A DNA stretch of 64,000 bases from assembly GCA_013407085.1 (NCBI GenBank), contig JACCGJ010010830.1:62001-126000 (forward strand). The letters are read 5' to 3'. Shown here one piece after another: positions 44,301 to 55,900 of the stretch. Within the stretch, counting starts at the first letter, position 1. Each line of letters starts with the position of its first letter. The DNA is from Atriophallophorus winterbourni. Lineage: Eukaryota > Platyhelminthes > Trematoda > Plagiorchiida > Microphallidae. A program made the position numbers and the translations under genes. Below the pieces are notes generated by a model. That model had not been told where the DNA came from, made no database searches, and saw only the letters and a list, made by a program, of their open reading frames with translations.

Positions 44301-47300
44301 CAATGGCGGGAATCTTTCCAGTCTTCTGTCAGCGAGACATGTGAACCTCTCTTGGTCCGTGCGGGTAGGTCTCGCGTTGGATATCGCGAACGGCCTACAA
44401 CATCTCCATCACCACAATCTTATCCACCGTGATCTTTCATCTGCAGTGAGTTTTCACCAGGCAACCAAACTATTGATCTGATCGGCTTTTATTTCCTCTC
44501 GTTGTTGAAGAGGGATCATTGTCGCGTGTGTTTGAATGGTTCTACAACACAAGGGCAGTATGTGACGTGTGTACTAAATTGATTTCACAACGGTACTTAG
44601 GTGAAACGGGAAACACACTGGATTCTCACTGCCATTACCGTTTGTTATATTCGTCCAAGCCCTGGCAACCTGACCGTATCTCAGTCCTCGCGCAGTTTCA
44701 GGCGGTGCGGCACTTTTCATGGATCCAGACTTGCAATTTCATACATTTATTCGCTAACGCATTTCTGCTCACATCACGCTCATACAGCATCGAGCATGAA
44801 AACGATTTTTTATTTATACTCTCCCTCGAACCCCATGGTTTAGGGGGAAGATATGAGCCTTCCAATCATTAGGTTCGCAGTCAGAAGCCCCAGTGCATTT
44901 CTCACCATACTCAATATTAAAATGGGACCTGGCAGTCGTGGGGAAAATAAGTGTAAGTCCGGCACCATGTCTACTGGGTGAATTATCACTTTACCTACAC
45001 TGGTCTAATTGGCCCAACGGCCCGATAAAGGAAAATCCCCCCGGCACTGTCACACAAACTCCCCAATCTCTGTTAGCTCGATGACCCCCCTTCCGCTATT
45101 CGCTCATTCGACTGGTTGAAATAGTTTCGTCTTAACGAGAAGTGATTGAATACACATCAATCAGGACACTTGCCATCAGTCGACGCGGTATCGGTTAATT
45201 CACTTTCTTCAGATCATTTCTAAATTGGCCTGAAGATATTTTTGCTTAGTTTGTTTGATAAATTAATAGCTTCCAGATCCTCGGCTCGCCAACATTTTTT
45301 CTGATACATCAAGTTGCGCGTTTATGCTGTCGCAATACAACATCAGCACATTGACAACTCATCTAGCCGATTTTGTTTCAACTGGAGGCTACCACTTTTG
45401 ATGTTCACTGTTTTTCAGTCTTTATCATTGCCAAATATTTCATCTTACTCGTAGACACACGTGCAACGTGTAAATCAGCTTTTGAACTTTTGACCTGAAT
45501 AACCGGAAGTATTGCATTCAACAACAACAATAACCTATGCGTAATACATTTTAAAAGATGATACGTGTGTACGCATTATGGTTGTAAGACATAGTTGTTC
45601 TCCGAGCTGATACGCATTATGGTTATGGTGCCAACAAAAAGAAATGTGAAAATCCATCTCACGTGGAAAGCAAGATGGCCTAATTGTTGAGCGGTTGTGA
45701 ACAGTGTTTCTGTGCTGCAAGAGTACCACAGTGTTTAACAGATCAGCAGTTGAAATGAATAAAGACCAGCTGCTCCGTGTAGTGCTGTTTATGTCCTAAT
45801 CTATGCAACCTATCGAATTCTCCGTCCACTCGGCCTCTGACATTGCGCGACGCATGGTCTTCTGTTAGACCTCCGCACCTTCATCGTCGTTTGCTGACGT
45901 TCAAGGTATGCTCCCAGGAAGTTTACTTCGATTCCCCTCAACTAGAATTGCGATGGCACCTAGGCCCCCATACGTTGGGATTTCGGACTACGAAGCACCA
46001 TTTTCGATTACCGCGTATCGCCCGTTTATGCTTCTTTCTTCCTGACGGCACCAAACGCCACGGTTGTCAGACTTTTGTGCATATCGGAGACATGATTCTC
46101 CAACGATAATGTGGTATTAAAGGCAGTCAGGTTACATCTGCAAACACTGAAATTTCTTTCAAATTAGAATTCACACGATCCTTCTCTGTCTCGAAGCCAC
46201 ATCAAATAACAGTCCGATTGTCAAAGTGCTTGAATGATCTTATTAGCATATGTGCAATAACATAACAAAGCCTTATTGTGACGAAAGACAGTGAACGTTG
46301 GACGTTAGTCATGTTGACATTGCTCCACCGACGCATGCACGAGGTATAAGCGACTACCACCACGAACAAGCCGGAGTCATAACTATACAGCACTTATTCC
46401 CGACTCGAGGCTGAACTGTCGAAGGTATTTTTATTCTGTACGTGTATGTTTTACTTGGAACTCCCTACCCCGTAACGTTGCACATTCACCCAACTTGGAT
46501 ATATTCAAATCGAACTTGGACAACTTCATGTCGACCAATCCAAACATTGAAACAATATATTCTGCATCATAAAGCTTTGAACCAATGCATCCAAGTAAAC
46601 TATACATATTTACCCTATCAAACCGGTTGAAAACAATTTCTGCTCTATGTATTTTTACGTGATTCCTGAACTAATCAGTAGGCAAACAAACCCCGTTTTA
46701 CTACCTATGTTATTTGTAATTCGCATATTATTCTGTGGTTTTTGTAAAGCTATGTGCTTTTTAGACCATTAAATTGAATTGAATTGACTCAACAAAATGG
46801 TTTGGTGTCAGACGCGTTCGCCAAAATGATGATAATTTTGGTGACGCTGAACACTTTCCAGCCTTTAATAACCCAGTCTCTAGATCACCGTAATGTTTCT
46901 TTTAAAGCTCTATTATCAGTGAACAGTTAAAAACAAGACCAGACTGTCTAATATTTCACGATTTTGTCTTACAACAGAATATATTAATCCAAATCAACTT
47001 TCCCGATTCCCCTCCGTCCTCCACGAGGAAAATGGCATGTTCGAGCTCATCTCTGATGTCCAGTCCACCCCATCATATACCATTCGATCTGATCTCATCT
47101 CCGTCACCAACGCTGTCACATGTGATGACCAGTCCGGATTTGTACACTCGTCACAAGCGTACAGTGTTCAATTTAATGGGTGATGTAGCGGACAGCTTGG
47201 ATGGAACACTGTTGAACGGCAATTCCACCGCACTGGATGATGATTTGCCCTTCACCCCGAGTAGAGCTGTCGCAACACCCGCCGTCCTTCCGATTTGGCA

Positions 47301-50300
47301 ACAGCCAATTTGGACATCCTTGTGTTCTGAGTCCTCGTCACCCCGTTACACTGCTGTGATTGCCGATCTGGGACTGTGTTTAGATTTGGACCGGTATGTT
47401 GCCTTTTTAAAATTTGACACCATTAACTGATGTTCTGAGTTGAATATCAATTGCGGGCTTCTTGTTTCGTTCGAAACTTGAGGGATAATTTAGTAGTAAT
47501 ATGGTAGGTTTAAAACACTTTACACCGCGAATATACTATTGTGATGAAGGGGCTAAGACATACACTAACGTCCTAGTGAGATGTACGTTGTATCGACCTG
47601 CTCAGGTTTTTTTTAACTAGCACAAAATAAGCTATCACGGCTACTGCTGTATTGACCACAGATGATGAAGTATCCGTGATCCGGTAATAATTCTAAGATC
47701 GGTAATACAATATTTAACCGAAACACCCAAAAAGAAACATCGTCTTAGCTTAATAGGTTGTAAACTTTCATATTTACTAATGCCAAGCAAATAACGCGGG
47801 TAACGTGCGAAAACTCTTCCAACTTATTCGATCGACTGGGCCTACGAAAAAAGGAGTGAGTGAGACTATCGCTGAAACTGACGGTACTCTTATCACTAAT
47901 AAGAATCGCCGCCTCTCACGTTGGGTCGAACATTTTGAAAAGCAATTCAGCTGGTCGCCTGCAACAGAATCTTTCCCTCATTTGAAGCAGTGTGATCCTT
48001 GGTCTGTTAGCGTAGATCCCCCTAATGATTTAGAAATTAGAGAATGTATCGAATCGATGAAACGATTCAAAGCTGCTGGCCCCGATGACATACCACCTGT
48101 TTTGTTCAAAGAAGGTGGCCAAGTTCTAATCCGCACATTAGGCGATCTCCACCGTGAAGTTGGTTGTCAGAATCCGTCCCTCCGAGTTGGGGCGAATCGG
48201 TTATCATACCTATATTTAAAAAGGTGTGCGAAACTCATGCTCTAATCACCGTGGGATAAGTCTTACTCCCATCATTACGAGATTATTAGCGTCCATATGT
48301 CTTCGGAGATTAACATCGCATAGGGAATCACAGATCCGAGAGCAGCAAGCTGGCTTCCGGCCTGGCAGAGGCTGTGTCGATCACATTTTTACTCTTCGAC
48401 GGATCTTAGAACTGCGGCACACTTATCGACAGCCGACAATAGCCATCTTTTTAGACTTCAAAGGAGCATTTGATTCAGTCGATCGAAATGTCCTGTTTAA
48501 CACCTTGCTGTGCAAAGGCGTTCCGCAAAAGTATGTCAACATACTACGTGCACTTTATGCTCATACATCCGGATGCGTTATGGTTTACAACGAAGTCTCA
48601 CCCAAATTCCACACCACAAGTGGCGTCCGACAAGGATGTCCGATTTCCCCGTTTTTGTTCAATTTTGTAATTGATGCAATTATGGAGTTGTGCAACGATG
48701 GTGCCCCAGATTTCGGAGTTCTCATAATGCCAGGCGTCAAGCTTCTCGACTTGGATTATGCTGCTCTGCTCTTCGACTCGTATACAGATGCACAGGCGAT
48801 ACTGAACAAGCTATCTATTATTGTGCCCGCATTTGGAATGCGTTTTGCACCCTCTAAGTGCAGTGTTCTGCTGCAGGACATCGACATATCGAACAGCACT
48901 TTATTACTTGACAATCAGGCGCTTGAGATTGTAGATCGTTTTACGTATCTCGGTAGTTGTATCAATAATTCTGAATCGTTAGATGACGAGGTCTCCGCAC
49001 GCATTTCTAAAGCGGCCATAGCATTCCGCAACCTAGGTCACCTCTGGCCTCAGAAAGGACTATCTCTGTTACTCAAGGGTAGAGTCTATAAAGCGACAGT
49101 TCGGGCTGTGTTGCTATATGGGTGCGAAACCTGGACCTTACGTAAAAAACACATTCGGCGTCTCCAAGTATTTGACAACCCGTATCTCCGCAGCATTCTA
49201 GGAGTTAGGTGTTACAATGGCATACGCAACGATGCTATCCGATATAAGTTGTTCGGTAGTAATGTTGATATAGAGAAGCAGATCAACCTGCATAGGTTAC
49301 GCTGGTTGGGCCACGTTTTACGGATGCCGGACCACCGACTTCCGAAACAGATTCTTTTTGCGACGCCACATCCTGATTGGCGTAAATCTCGGGGTGGCCA
49401 AACCGTCACATGGCATAGGCAGCTAAAAATTCTTACTAGTAACCTTTCCAAAGTAGGCGCAGCGCGTCTTCCAGGCTGGTGTCCCCGCGATCATATATCG
49501 CAATGGTTAGTTACGCTTCAGGATATGTCCCGAAACCGTGTTCAATGGCGGTCTTGCACTAAGCATCTTCTTGGAGTGTTTGCATAACCTTGTATGTTGT
49601 CAAGCGGAGTGACGAGAAAAGCTTGTTATGATGCATGACAGTGAAAGCCGCAAGGAAGCTGCCGTGCTGATGTTGCTCTACTCGTTCACGAAACTTGTTT
49701 GAATGCATGTTCCATTCGAGGTGTAGGCACCTCTTCCCAGTTTGTTTGTGCTTACTCTTCTATAAAAGCCGTAGCAATTTAAGTCCCACCCTTCCCCAAC
49801 TTTTACTTTTTCATGGTTGTATGGCAGTCAAGCATTCGGTACGTGCTACCGGTGTAATGCTGTCTTTGATGATGATGCCAAGGAAGATTTCGAAAGACTT
49901 GCATGCTCAGAATCACGTCTGCCAGATGTACCTGGTTTTAACGCGTCTATCAATAGAAGCAGTTCTGCTGAGATTACAGGCCACTCGTGCAGGCCATGAT
50001 TGACAGACGCACGCTAGGGAGGAGGATTTTATAGATAGTCGATGACAACATTGGAACAAATAACGAAACCCAAGGATGAATGTTTAGAGCATGAGCTGAG
50101 TTTTTATTTTGCTCTTTCTGTCTAATGTTTACCCAAGTTTCGTGTGTTTACTGAGTGCCACTATTGCCCGTGGGCCAGTCAAACCGTATCGTAAGTTTAC
50201 CCGTCTTTGGAGATATTTTTAAATGAGGTAAATGAATCTCCATTGCCTCCGTGCTTCAATTCTGTTCAAACCAACTTGATCAGCAAACGCTTAACGAAAA

Positions 50301-51908
50301 CCTGGATTTACATACATTTCCATCACGCACACTCCACGATTGGTTCCGTGCTGTTTGCACGCATCGGTTAAGGGCAATACGATCAGGATCCGCATATTTT
50401 GAAACAGCGGAGAAAAGGTAAACATGGTTTGAACACATAAGCCAATGTTGGATGAGACTGGCAGGACCAACCTGTTCAATCACGTGTCCACACATGTGGA
50501 TGGGGCTAAACAAGTAATGTTTAACAGTTTGGAATGTATCCAATCAACAGTTTACACCTATTCACGATTACTCAAGCACCGAGGAACGTTGCTTACGCCT
50601 CAGTATATTCCGTTACAGTTTGCCTTCGGAGCCAATGTCCTTGGTTGGCAATCCGTATTACATTGCTCCAGAATGCCTCACGGATACCGCCCCGTACACG
50701 TTTGCTGCCGATGTGTTTGCCTACGGACTTTTGGTGTGCGAGTTGATCACACGGCTATTAAACGACGGGACACAAATACCCAGAACCCAGGTACAGTGAT
50801 TGAATAATTATTGATGTTTAGAATCTGTGTATCTTTAGTTTAACCCGGATTTGATTCGCATGAGTCGAGCCAACTCGAACAAGAGCGGTGATAAATTTAA
50901 CGAGTTCCATTTCCCCACTAATTCTTTTCGCCGAACACCGTTGTAACAGTGGCATTCAAGTATAACTTTGTTTACCACTTATCCACTGTTTCAAGGCTCA
51001 CTGAACCTAATCTTACTGTCCCTACCTGATGACGGCAACTAGCCAAAAACCGGAAGTGGTGTGCTAGCGAGGGGTGTGTGAGCAACATTTTACTTTGGTG
51101 TTTTTTCGTTTCTTCAAAGCACCTATCATCTCCTATAATGTCGCATAATAAAGCCCAGTGAATCTTTTAATCCGATTCAGAAATTCACAGTTGTTTGCTC
51201 CTTGAGATGTCCGTTACTGAACTATGCAAGTGTCATCGGGCCTAATTGTTACGTCAACGAAGTCTCAATGCCGCTTTATCTTCTCATACCTGTCGAGGCA
51301 TGGGCAATCTGACATTATCTGACATTACCCATGTGCAGCACTTTGCCTGAATACAAGATTGTAATTGGTTGATCGACGAACATTTGTTTTCTCTTCGCGA
51401 GATGACATAAAATACATCACGCGAACGTAGTGCATTTTTATTCCAACCAGGAGTAATCTGTAGTCGTTAATGATGTCAGCAATTCTTTTTTACTACAATG
51501 AGCAACTTGATGGTATCAGGGGCCGTCCGTCCCACTGAAAGACAATTTTTCGCTCCCCATGCATGCAACACAAAATGGTACTGGCTCTCTTCTATGCGAG
51601 AGACCAGCGACTCGGCACTGGCTGGATCCAGACCTCGGCAGTCGCCAATAAACGAGAATTTCTCTTGCACTCCAGCGGCTGGGGATATTCCTCTAACCTC
51701 CAAAAGTTGTTTTCATTCGCAGGACTTTGGGCTCGACCACGCAGAACTCCCGGTACCGGAGGATTGCCCCGAGTGGTTTTCACAAGTGGCGATGGACGCT
51801 TGTAAAGTTGACCACAAGAAGCGTCCAAAGCTATCCACCTTGATACACCGGATCTCCACCGAAGCAATCTCCGTGGATAACCCGACGACAATTTCACCCA
51901 AATCGTAA
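38330..51908 (+). CDS. TESK/LIMK-family dual-specificity protein kinase
   Basis: Seven coding exons with matching phases, GT..AG throughout: 38330-38488, 38524-38636, 42795-42843, 44296-44445, 46978-47393, 50604-50790 and 51723-51908. Total 1260 nt, 419 residues plus TAA. Intron 1 is 35 nt; the others reach 4.2 kb. Motifs: glycine loop GNGYFASV (44-51), Lys66 in MAMKL, alpha-C Glu (HEIELLNKL), LFGSCVIGARFACLTE, NGGNLSSLL, HRDLSSANIL (151-160, catalytic Asp153, Asn158), DLG (287-289) in place of DFG, GNPYYIAPE, ADVFAYGLLVCEL and PRTQDFGLD. The last motifs are typical of TESK. About 105 extra Ser/Pro-rich residues separate the catalytic loop from DLG. In animals, TESK/LIMK phosphorylate cofilin to control actin. 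Start: first ATG after an in-frame TAG. Exon 6 could begin at 50619 instead. No LIM or PDZ domain, so TESK-like. Confidence 0.87.
38935..38970 (+). repeat. SINE tail fragment
   Basis: Only TTGTGCTTTCATACATACAA and a few flanking bases survive. Confidence 0.5.
39119..39356 (+). mobile_element. SINE-family copy in kinase intron 2
   Basis: Near full length: GGATGTGCAATCGTACAGTA, GTAGTGAGCTGCATGCTG, CTGTCTAGGCCTGGGCAACC, diverged hairpin, CATATACATATA tail. Confidence 0.85.
39361..39750 (+). mobile_element. RTE-type reverse-transcriptase C-terminal remnant
   Basis: Degraded match to the end of the element at 4548-6842: AEVFFKAGLRGMFT, then LLWLGRVHR, GSRPLDH and the acidic D/W block near 39640. 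Several stops. Confidence 0.7.
39801..39997 (+). mobile_element. old SINE-family copy
   Basis: Diverged but with the GTGATGTGCACTCGTG head, CATGCTAAATTGATT, TCTCACTACCATTTCTA and TTTCATACATAAAT. Confidence 0.7.
41520..41760. repeat. diverged relative of the fold-back element
   Basis: TAGTAACGTTTC..CACAGAAGCTTTGTCAGA..CACAGTCCATGG follows the order of the left arm at 41940-42060, and GATTCATTACAAACTT at 41742 matches the arm terminus. Confidence 0.6.
41855..42296. mobile_element. fold-back (long inverted-repeat) element
   Basis: The left arm 41906-42061 (AAAGTTTGTAATGAATC..CACAGTCCAT) is the near-perfect reverse complement of 42139-42296, with a loop of about 78 bp. A further inverted pair, GGTTCCCCGATC at 41764 and ATCGGGGAACC at 41879, lies just outside. 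AGTTCACGCT occurs at 41845-41854 and 42297-42306 and could be the target duplication. No reading frame, so non-autonomous. Confidence 0.75.
42844..44295 (+). other. kinase intron 3
   Basis: GTGAGTG donor to CTTCCTAG acceptor. I see no coding region or recognisable repeat. Confidence 0.6.
44574..44755 (+). mobile_element. diverged SINE-family copy
   Basis: ACTAAATTGATTTCACAACG, ATTCTCACTGCCATTACC, CCCTGGCAACCTGACCGTATC, GCGGCACTTTTCATGGATCC, TTTCATACATTTATTC. Confidence 0.75.
46397..46787 (+). mobile_element. CR1-type LINE 3' end with (TTGAA)n tail
   Basis: One frame shows SRLNCRRYFYSVRV, then CFTWNSLPRNVAHSPNLDIF and KSNLDNF, the standard CR1 C-terminus. The untranslated stretch ends in AAATTGAATTGAATTGA. 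It is related to the 9020-10030 fragment. Confidence 0.8.
47788..49874 (+). mobile_element. RTE-type LINE, 5'-truncated, in kinase intron 5
   Basis: It begins in the linker (NAGNVRKLFQLIRSTG) and ends after a TTTGATGATGATG tail. ATGCCAAG at 47780-47787 and 49875-49882 is the probable target duplication, partly overlapping the tail. Same strand as the host gene. Confidence 0.8.
47806..49587 (+). pseudogene. reverse transcriptase of the intronic RTE element
   Basis: Linker and fingers (RFKAAGPDDIPPVLFKEGG) in one frame to about 48240. Frameshifts near 48165-48230 move it to the frame 48226-49587 (HRGISLTPIITRLLASI, QAGFRPGRGCVDHIFTL, IFLDFKGAFDSVDR, GVRQGCPISPFLFNF). The catalytic YADD box has lost both aspartates to a small deletion (DLDYAALLFDS), so the enzyme is dead. 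The thumb and the C-terminal WLGHVLRMPDHRLPKQILF block remain. Confidence 0.9.
50791..51722 (+). other. kinase intron 6
   Basis: GTACAGTG donor to TTTCATTCGCAG acceptor. A worn SINE remnant lies at about 51270-51375 (GTCGAGGCATGGGCAATCTG, CTTTGCCTGAATACAAGATT). Nothing else recognised. Confidence 0.6.
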
Positions 51909-51978
51909 TGCGTAGCTCGGCATTTGCGTAATAATGCGGACAATCATTCCCTTCCCACAGAGAATGTGCATATCAATC

Positions 51979-51984
51979 AATAAA
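51979..51984 (+). terminator. poly(A) signal of the kinase gene
   Basis: AATAAA 71 nt after the stop codon at 51906-51908. Confidence 0.7.
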
Positions 51985-52965
51985 GTTGCGTTTCTACCTC
52001 TTCCCTAATACAACGAGGATACCAAACGTGATAAATCACCGCGTACACGTGACCACCACCACCGTCTTCTTCTTTTACTTGTTTACGCGAATTCCAATGA
52101 CCAAATTATTTGTTTCTTTGTCTTTTTTGCGTTTCTCTACTTTCAGCAATTGTCTTATACTCGATACAACGTCTCAGGCCGAGTCACTTATTTCAGTGTA
52201 CGTGTACATATTGATTGTTGTATCGATTTTATGCAACAGAATCCTCGCATGTTAACCATCAACCACCAAAGTAACTTTACGTCTTTATTTCAAGATGTTA
52301 TCCTGGTTTATACGGTAATTACTTTTTCCAGTAGCGATTGGGAAGAGCAATTGACAAATGATCAGACTGTTATCCAGCTGTGCATGAAGTACGTGAACTA
52401 ATGATCAGGCATTCAAAATTTATGTAGATACCGCCGACAGATGGAGACCACACCTGCGCTCCGATAAGCCATTTGTAACTATTCAAACCTGGTTACAAAC
52501 GCCGTATGGTCAGGGTGATCGATTATTAACTGCTTTCACGCACAAAGCAAGGGCTCGTAAATGCAAGAAAATGAGCCTAATTCGAATACCTTTTTCACTT
52601 CCACGAGGAATGCACACGAGCAGTAATTACACAAAGTGAGAACGGAAGCACTGAGAAGCTTGCGCTGAACGTGTTTAAACAAATGAAGATCTAAGATACC
52701 CGAAATATGAAGTTGGTTTATATCCAATCGACAAAATCTTACATGAATTTCGTGATCATTTAATCAGTCAGGTATACCCGAGACTCACTGGACCCACCGG
52801 GGTCAAAAGTCAATAAAATAGAAAATGCTTTAATATGTTCCATACTCCAACATCGTATCATTATACAAAATTTATTAAGAGAGAGAACGAAAAACGAGCA
52901 GACACGCCTTCTATTTCGCGAGACTAGTCCAGCTACAGAAGTGTCCGTGCGATCGCAATGAAAGT
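51985..52965. other. convergent intergenic region between the kinase and NDUFC2
   Basis: The two genes end toward each other here. Only the kinase and NDUFC2 poly(A) signals are recognisable. Confidence 0.5.
52871..52876 (-). terminator. poly(A) signal of the NDUFC2-like gene
   Basis: AATAAA on the minus strand (TTTATT on plus), about 90 nt after the stop. Confidence 0.6.
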
Positions 52966-55900
52966 TTAACGATTTGGTTTCCACTCTTGCAGCACATCTC
53001 TATAATACAGCGGGGCTGAAGAGATCGAGAGGGGACACAAATCAAAATAATGTTATTGGTATGTTCAAACGGTAGAGACCAATGGGAACACGACAAAGGG
53101 GAGTATAAGTATAGTCAGTTAACAAAATAGGTGAAATAAGTCTACAGTCAGCGAAGGATTTCCGAACCTAAATAGCGTTTTTCCATTCAAGTGGCTATGG
53201 GCCCATGATTTCTGTAAACAGTCTGTCAAATATCTGGCACTGGCCTGTCTTATCGACATTGCCTAATGTGTGCGCGTGCTTATACCCAGTAAATAAAATT
53301 AAAGGAAAGACCACGAGATCGCCAGGTTGGGAATATGAATTCAAGGAACAAACAACTTGCATTCACAGTGCCGTGCAACGGCACCATGTCTGTATCAGAT
53401 TGTGCAAATATATATATGTATATATATTCACAGTGCAATCGATACGCCACTCATCGCATTTATCTGGAACGAATATCACACTATGGCTTAACAAATATGC
53501 AACTAAGAAGCGCGTAATTCAGCAACTCTTGCGTTAACCTCTCACAATGTCTTCTCTAACCGCATTTAACCCTTTGTCTACGGTAATTGATATACGTATT
53601 TTATGATATTGTTGTGTTATTCGGCTTAATTATGGCATAAATAAAACAAATGATTAATTTTTATGGATCAGATGCCAGACGCTGCCTGCAAGTGCACTCC
53701 GATGATGAATGAAGGTACCGACGGGAGCTACTGAACAATCGACTGCTTGTTTGAGGTGGTAACTAGAGTTACCGTAAGTAGACAGGGTTAAACAGGACGC
53801 ACCCGACTAGTGAATCATGACACTCGCAGACTGACTGTTTTATTCCGGATATAAGGTACACTGAATGGATCACGGCGTTCCAAAAATTGTGCAAATTATC
53901 GTTATTTTGATAATGGGGATATTCAAGCCGATAAGAAACGCCCAAAATACATGTATGTGTACCACAATACTTAAAGCGAAGGTTGTGGAATTCATCGCAT
54001 ACTGGACTCTCAGAAACAATAGATAAAAAGCATGTTAACAATGTAGAGGATGATGGGAATAATAATTGGTGTTTAGAAGAAAATCGAAGAATAAACCCCC
54101 TAACCGAGTATGATGCTTGTATTGCCATCGTGTTTTGGGCCGATAACTCGTTGAAGTTAAGGGCATCAAGCAGCAGATAAAGCAGAACAATCCGGTCAGT
54201 TCACAGCGGATGATTGTAGAAAATGATTGACTTGATTGTTCGAAGCTAATCGAGCGTGTAAAATCGGCTCAGTTTACTCCTGGCTTGTTTCCAGGAGATG
54301 ACAAATACCCGAGTTGAGTATGAATATGACAATGGCATAGCTTTTATCGATGCAAACAGCAGCATTGGATCAATCGTACTGCACTGATGAGCCGTGACAG
54401 ATAAAAACCCCAAGCCGACAACACAAAATTCGCAAAACACACCAGCATGATCAACGATAAGATGACCCCGAAATTCATTTTGAGACGGCAAAAATAAATG
54501 GATGTTGTTACTACACTATTCGCATTTACGTTCGAAACTTTGGCATCTGCTCTGATTGCGGACTACTTCATCCACCTAGCATACCATTGGAGGCCATCGG
54601 GTGCAGACACACAGTGAGAGTAGAAATACACAAATCAGATTGCTAAAAATGGCTACCACATTAACTGGCGAATGATAACACATTATTTTCGGTTCATGCC
54701 ATGATCATAATGAACGCGGGATTTTTAGACTAAGTTGTCATCACATCGCTGGACACAAGTTTCACTCCGTCGTGTATGTAGCAAACAAGTACACAATATG
54801 GCAAATGGAGGCATTTGTATCTCGAAGTGTTTACGAAAGGAGTGCCACGCGGATTCGATTAGGAAACTTACGCTGCTGCGGAACACGATCCGGAAACGTG
54901 GCTTTGTAGTGATCGATCGCTTGGGAACGCATAATTTTGTTCCGCAAAAATAGTTTTCTCGCACAGTACGTGGCGCCAAAACAAAGAAGAGCCACACCGA
55001 TTGTCCGGTACATTTCTGTTCAAACCGAAACAGTAATGCCCATAAAATACGGAATTTTTATCAGTAAAAGATTGACAATGTTAAACAATGGTTAAGAGGG
55101 ATAATCGTCAAAGGAATACCGAAATTATCAAGCTCAACTTCATAGAGCGAGCGAGAGTTATGGGCATAGCGCATGTCTACGTGGTTTACTGACACTTAAT
55201 CGTCAGACCCTTAATCCACAGACATTTCATCTTCAGTCACTTAATCCCCAGTTTGATAACTTCTGAAGGATGCAGAATACGTTCAAATGAATTTATTTAA
55301 CAGGAGAGATATGCAATTGATGTTAAAACGTCAATCTTTCCGTAATTGAGTATCGCTGAATTGCTCGAGATGTCCTGGCGCAAATCCCAGCATACTTCTT
55401 TTTCTGTTTGATATGAACCCCAGCACTTGCTTGAAGAACTGAGGCCGTATGCTGTCGGCAATCCTTTCGCAACCCGTTAAGAAATGTCCACATGGTGGGA
55501 TGTTGGCAAGAAAAGAGTGACTGTAATGCATGATGCCAGCCTTCTACAGCATTATTCGTTCGGGCAGCACCACTATTTGCGTCTTCTTACTTCTTCCAGG
55601 TTTCAGGTGGAAATATAGCTGTTACAAAGTTTTCTCTTCTACCTATAATTAGTCGACCTCGAACAAAGGTAAGTTCAAAATAACTTCTTATCTTAAATAA
55701 GAACCCCAGCACTTGCTTGAAGAACTGAGGCCGTATGCTGTCGGCAATCCTTTCGCAAACCGTTAAGAAATGTCCACATGGTGGGATGTTGACAAAAAAA
55801 GAGTGACTGTAATGCATGATGCCTGCCTTCTACAGCATTATTCGTTCGGGCAACACCATTATTTGCGTCTTCTTACTTCTTCCAGGTTTCAGGTGGAAAT

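Larger units (their letters stand above)
44446..46977 (+). other. kinase intron 4
   Basis: GTGAGTT donor to CTTACAACAG acceptor. Holds a diverged SINE and a CR1 tail. A frame at 45843-46109 is not assignable. Confidence 0.65.
47394..50603 (+). other. kinase intron 5, containing an RTE insertion
   Basis: GTATGT donor to TTACGCCTCAG acceptor (alternative acceptor CCGTTACAG at 50611-50618). About 2.1 kb of it is an RTE element; the remainder has no supported coding. Confidence 0.65.

Noticed and set aside
45843..46109. 88-residue plus-strand frame in kinase intron 4
   Set aside because: No recognised domain, and not required by the kinase exon phases.
49817..49999. Open frames after the RTE copy that could be an extra kinase exon
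   Set aside because: The first part is the RTE 3' end and tail. No donor of the right phase lies before the stop, and exon 5 (phase 2) joins exon 6 directly in frame.
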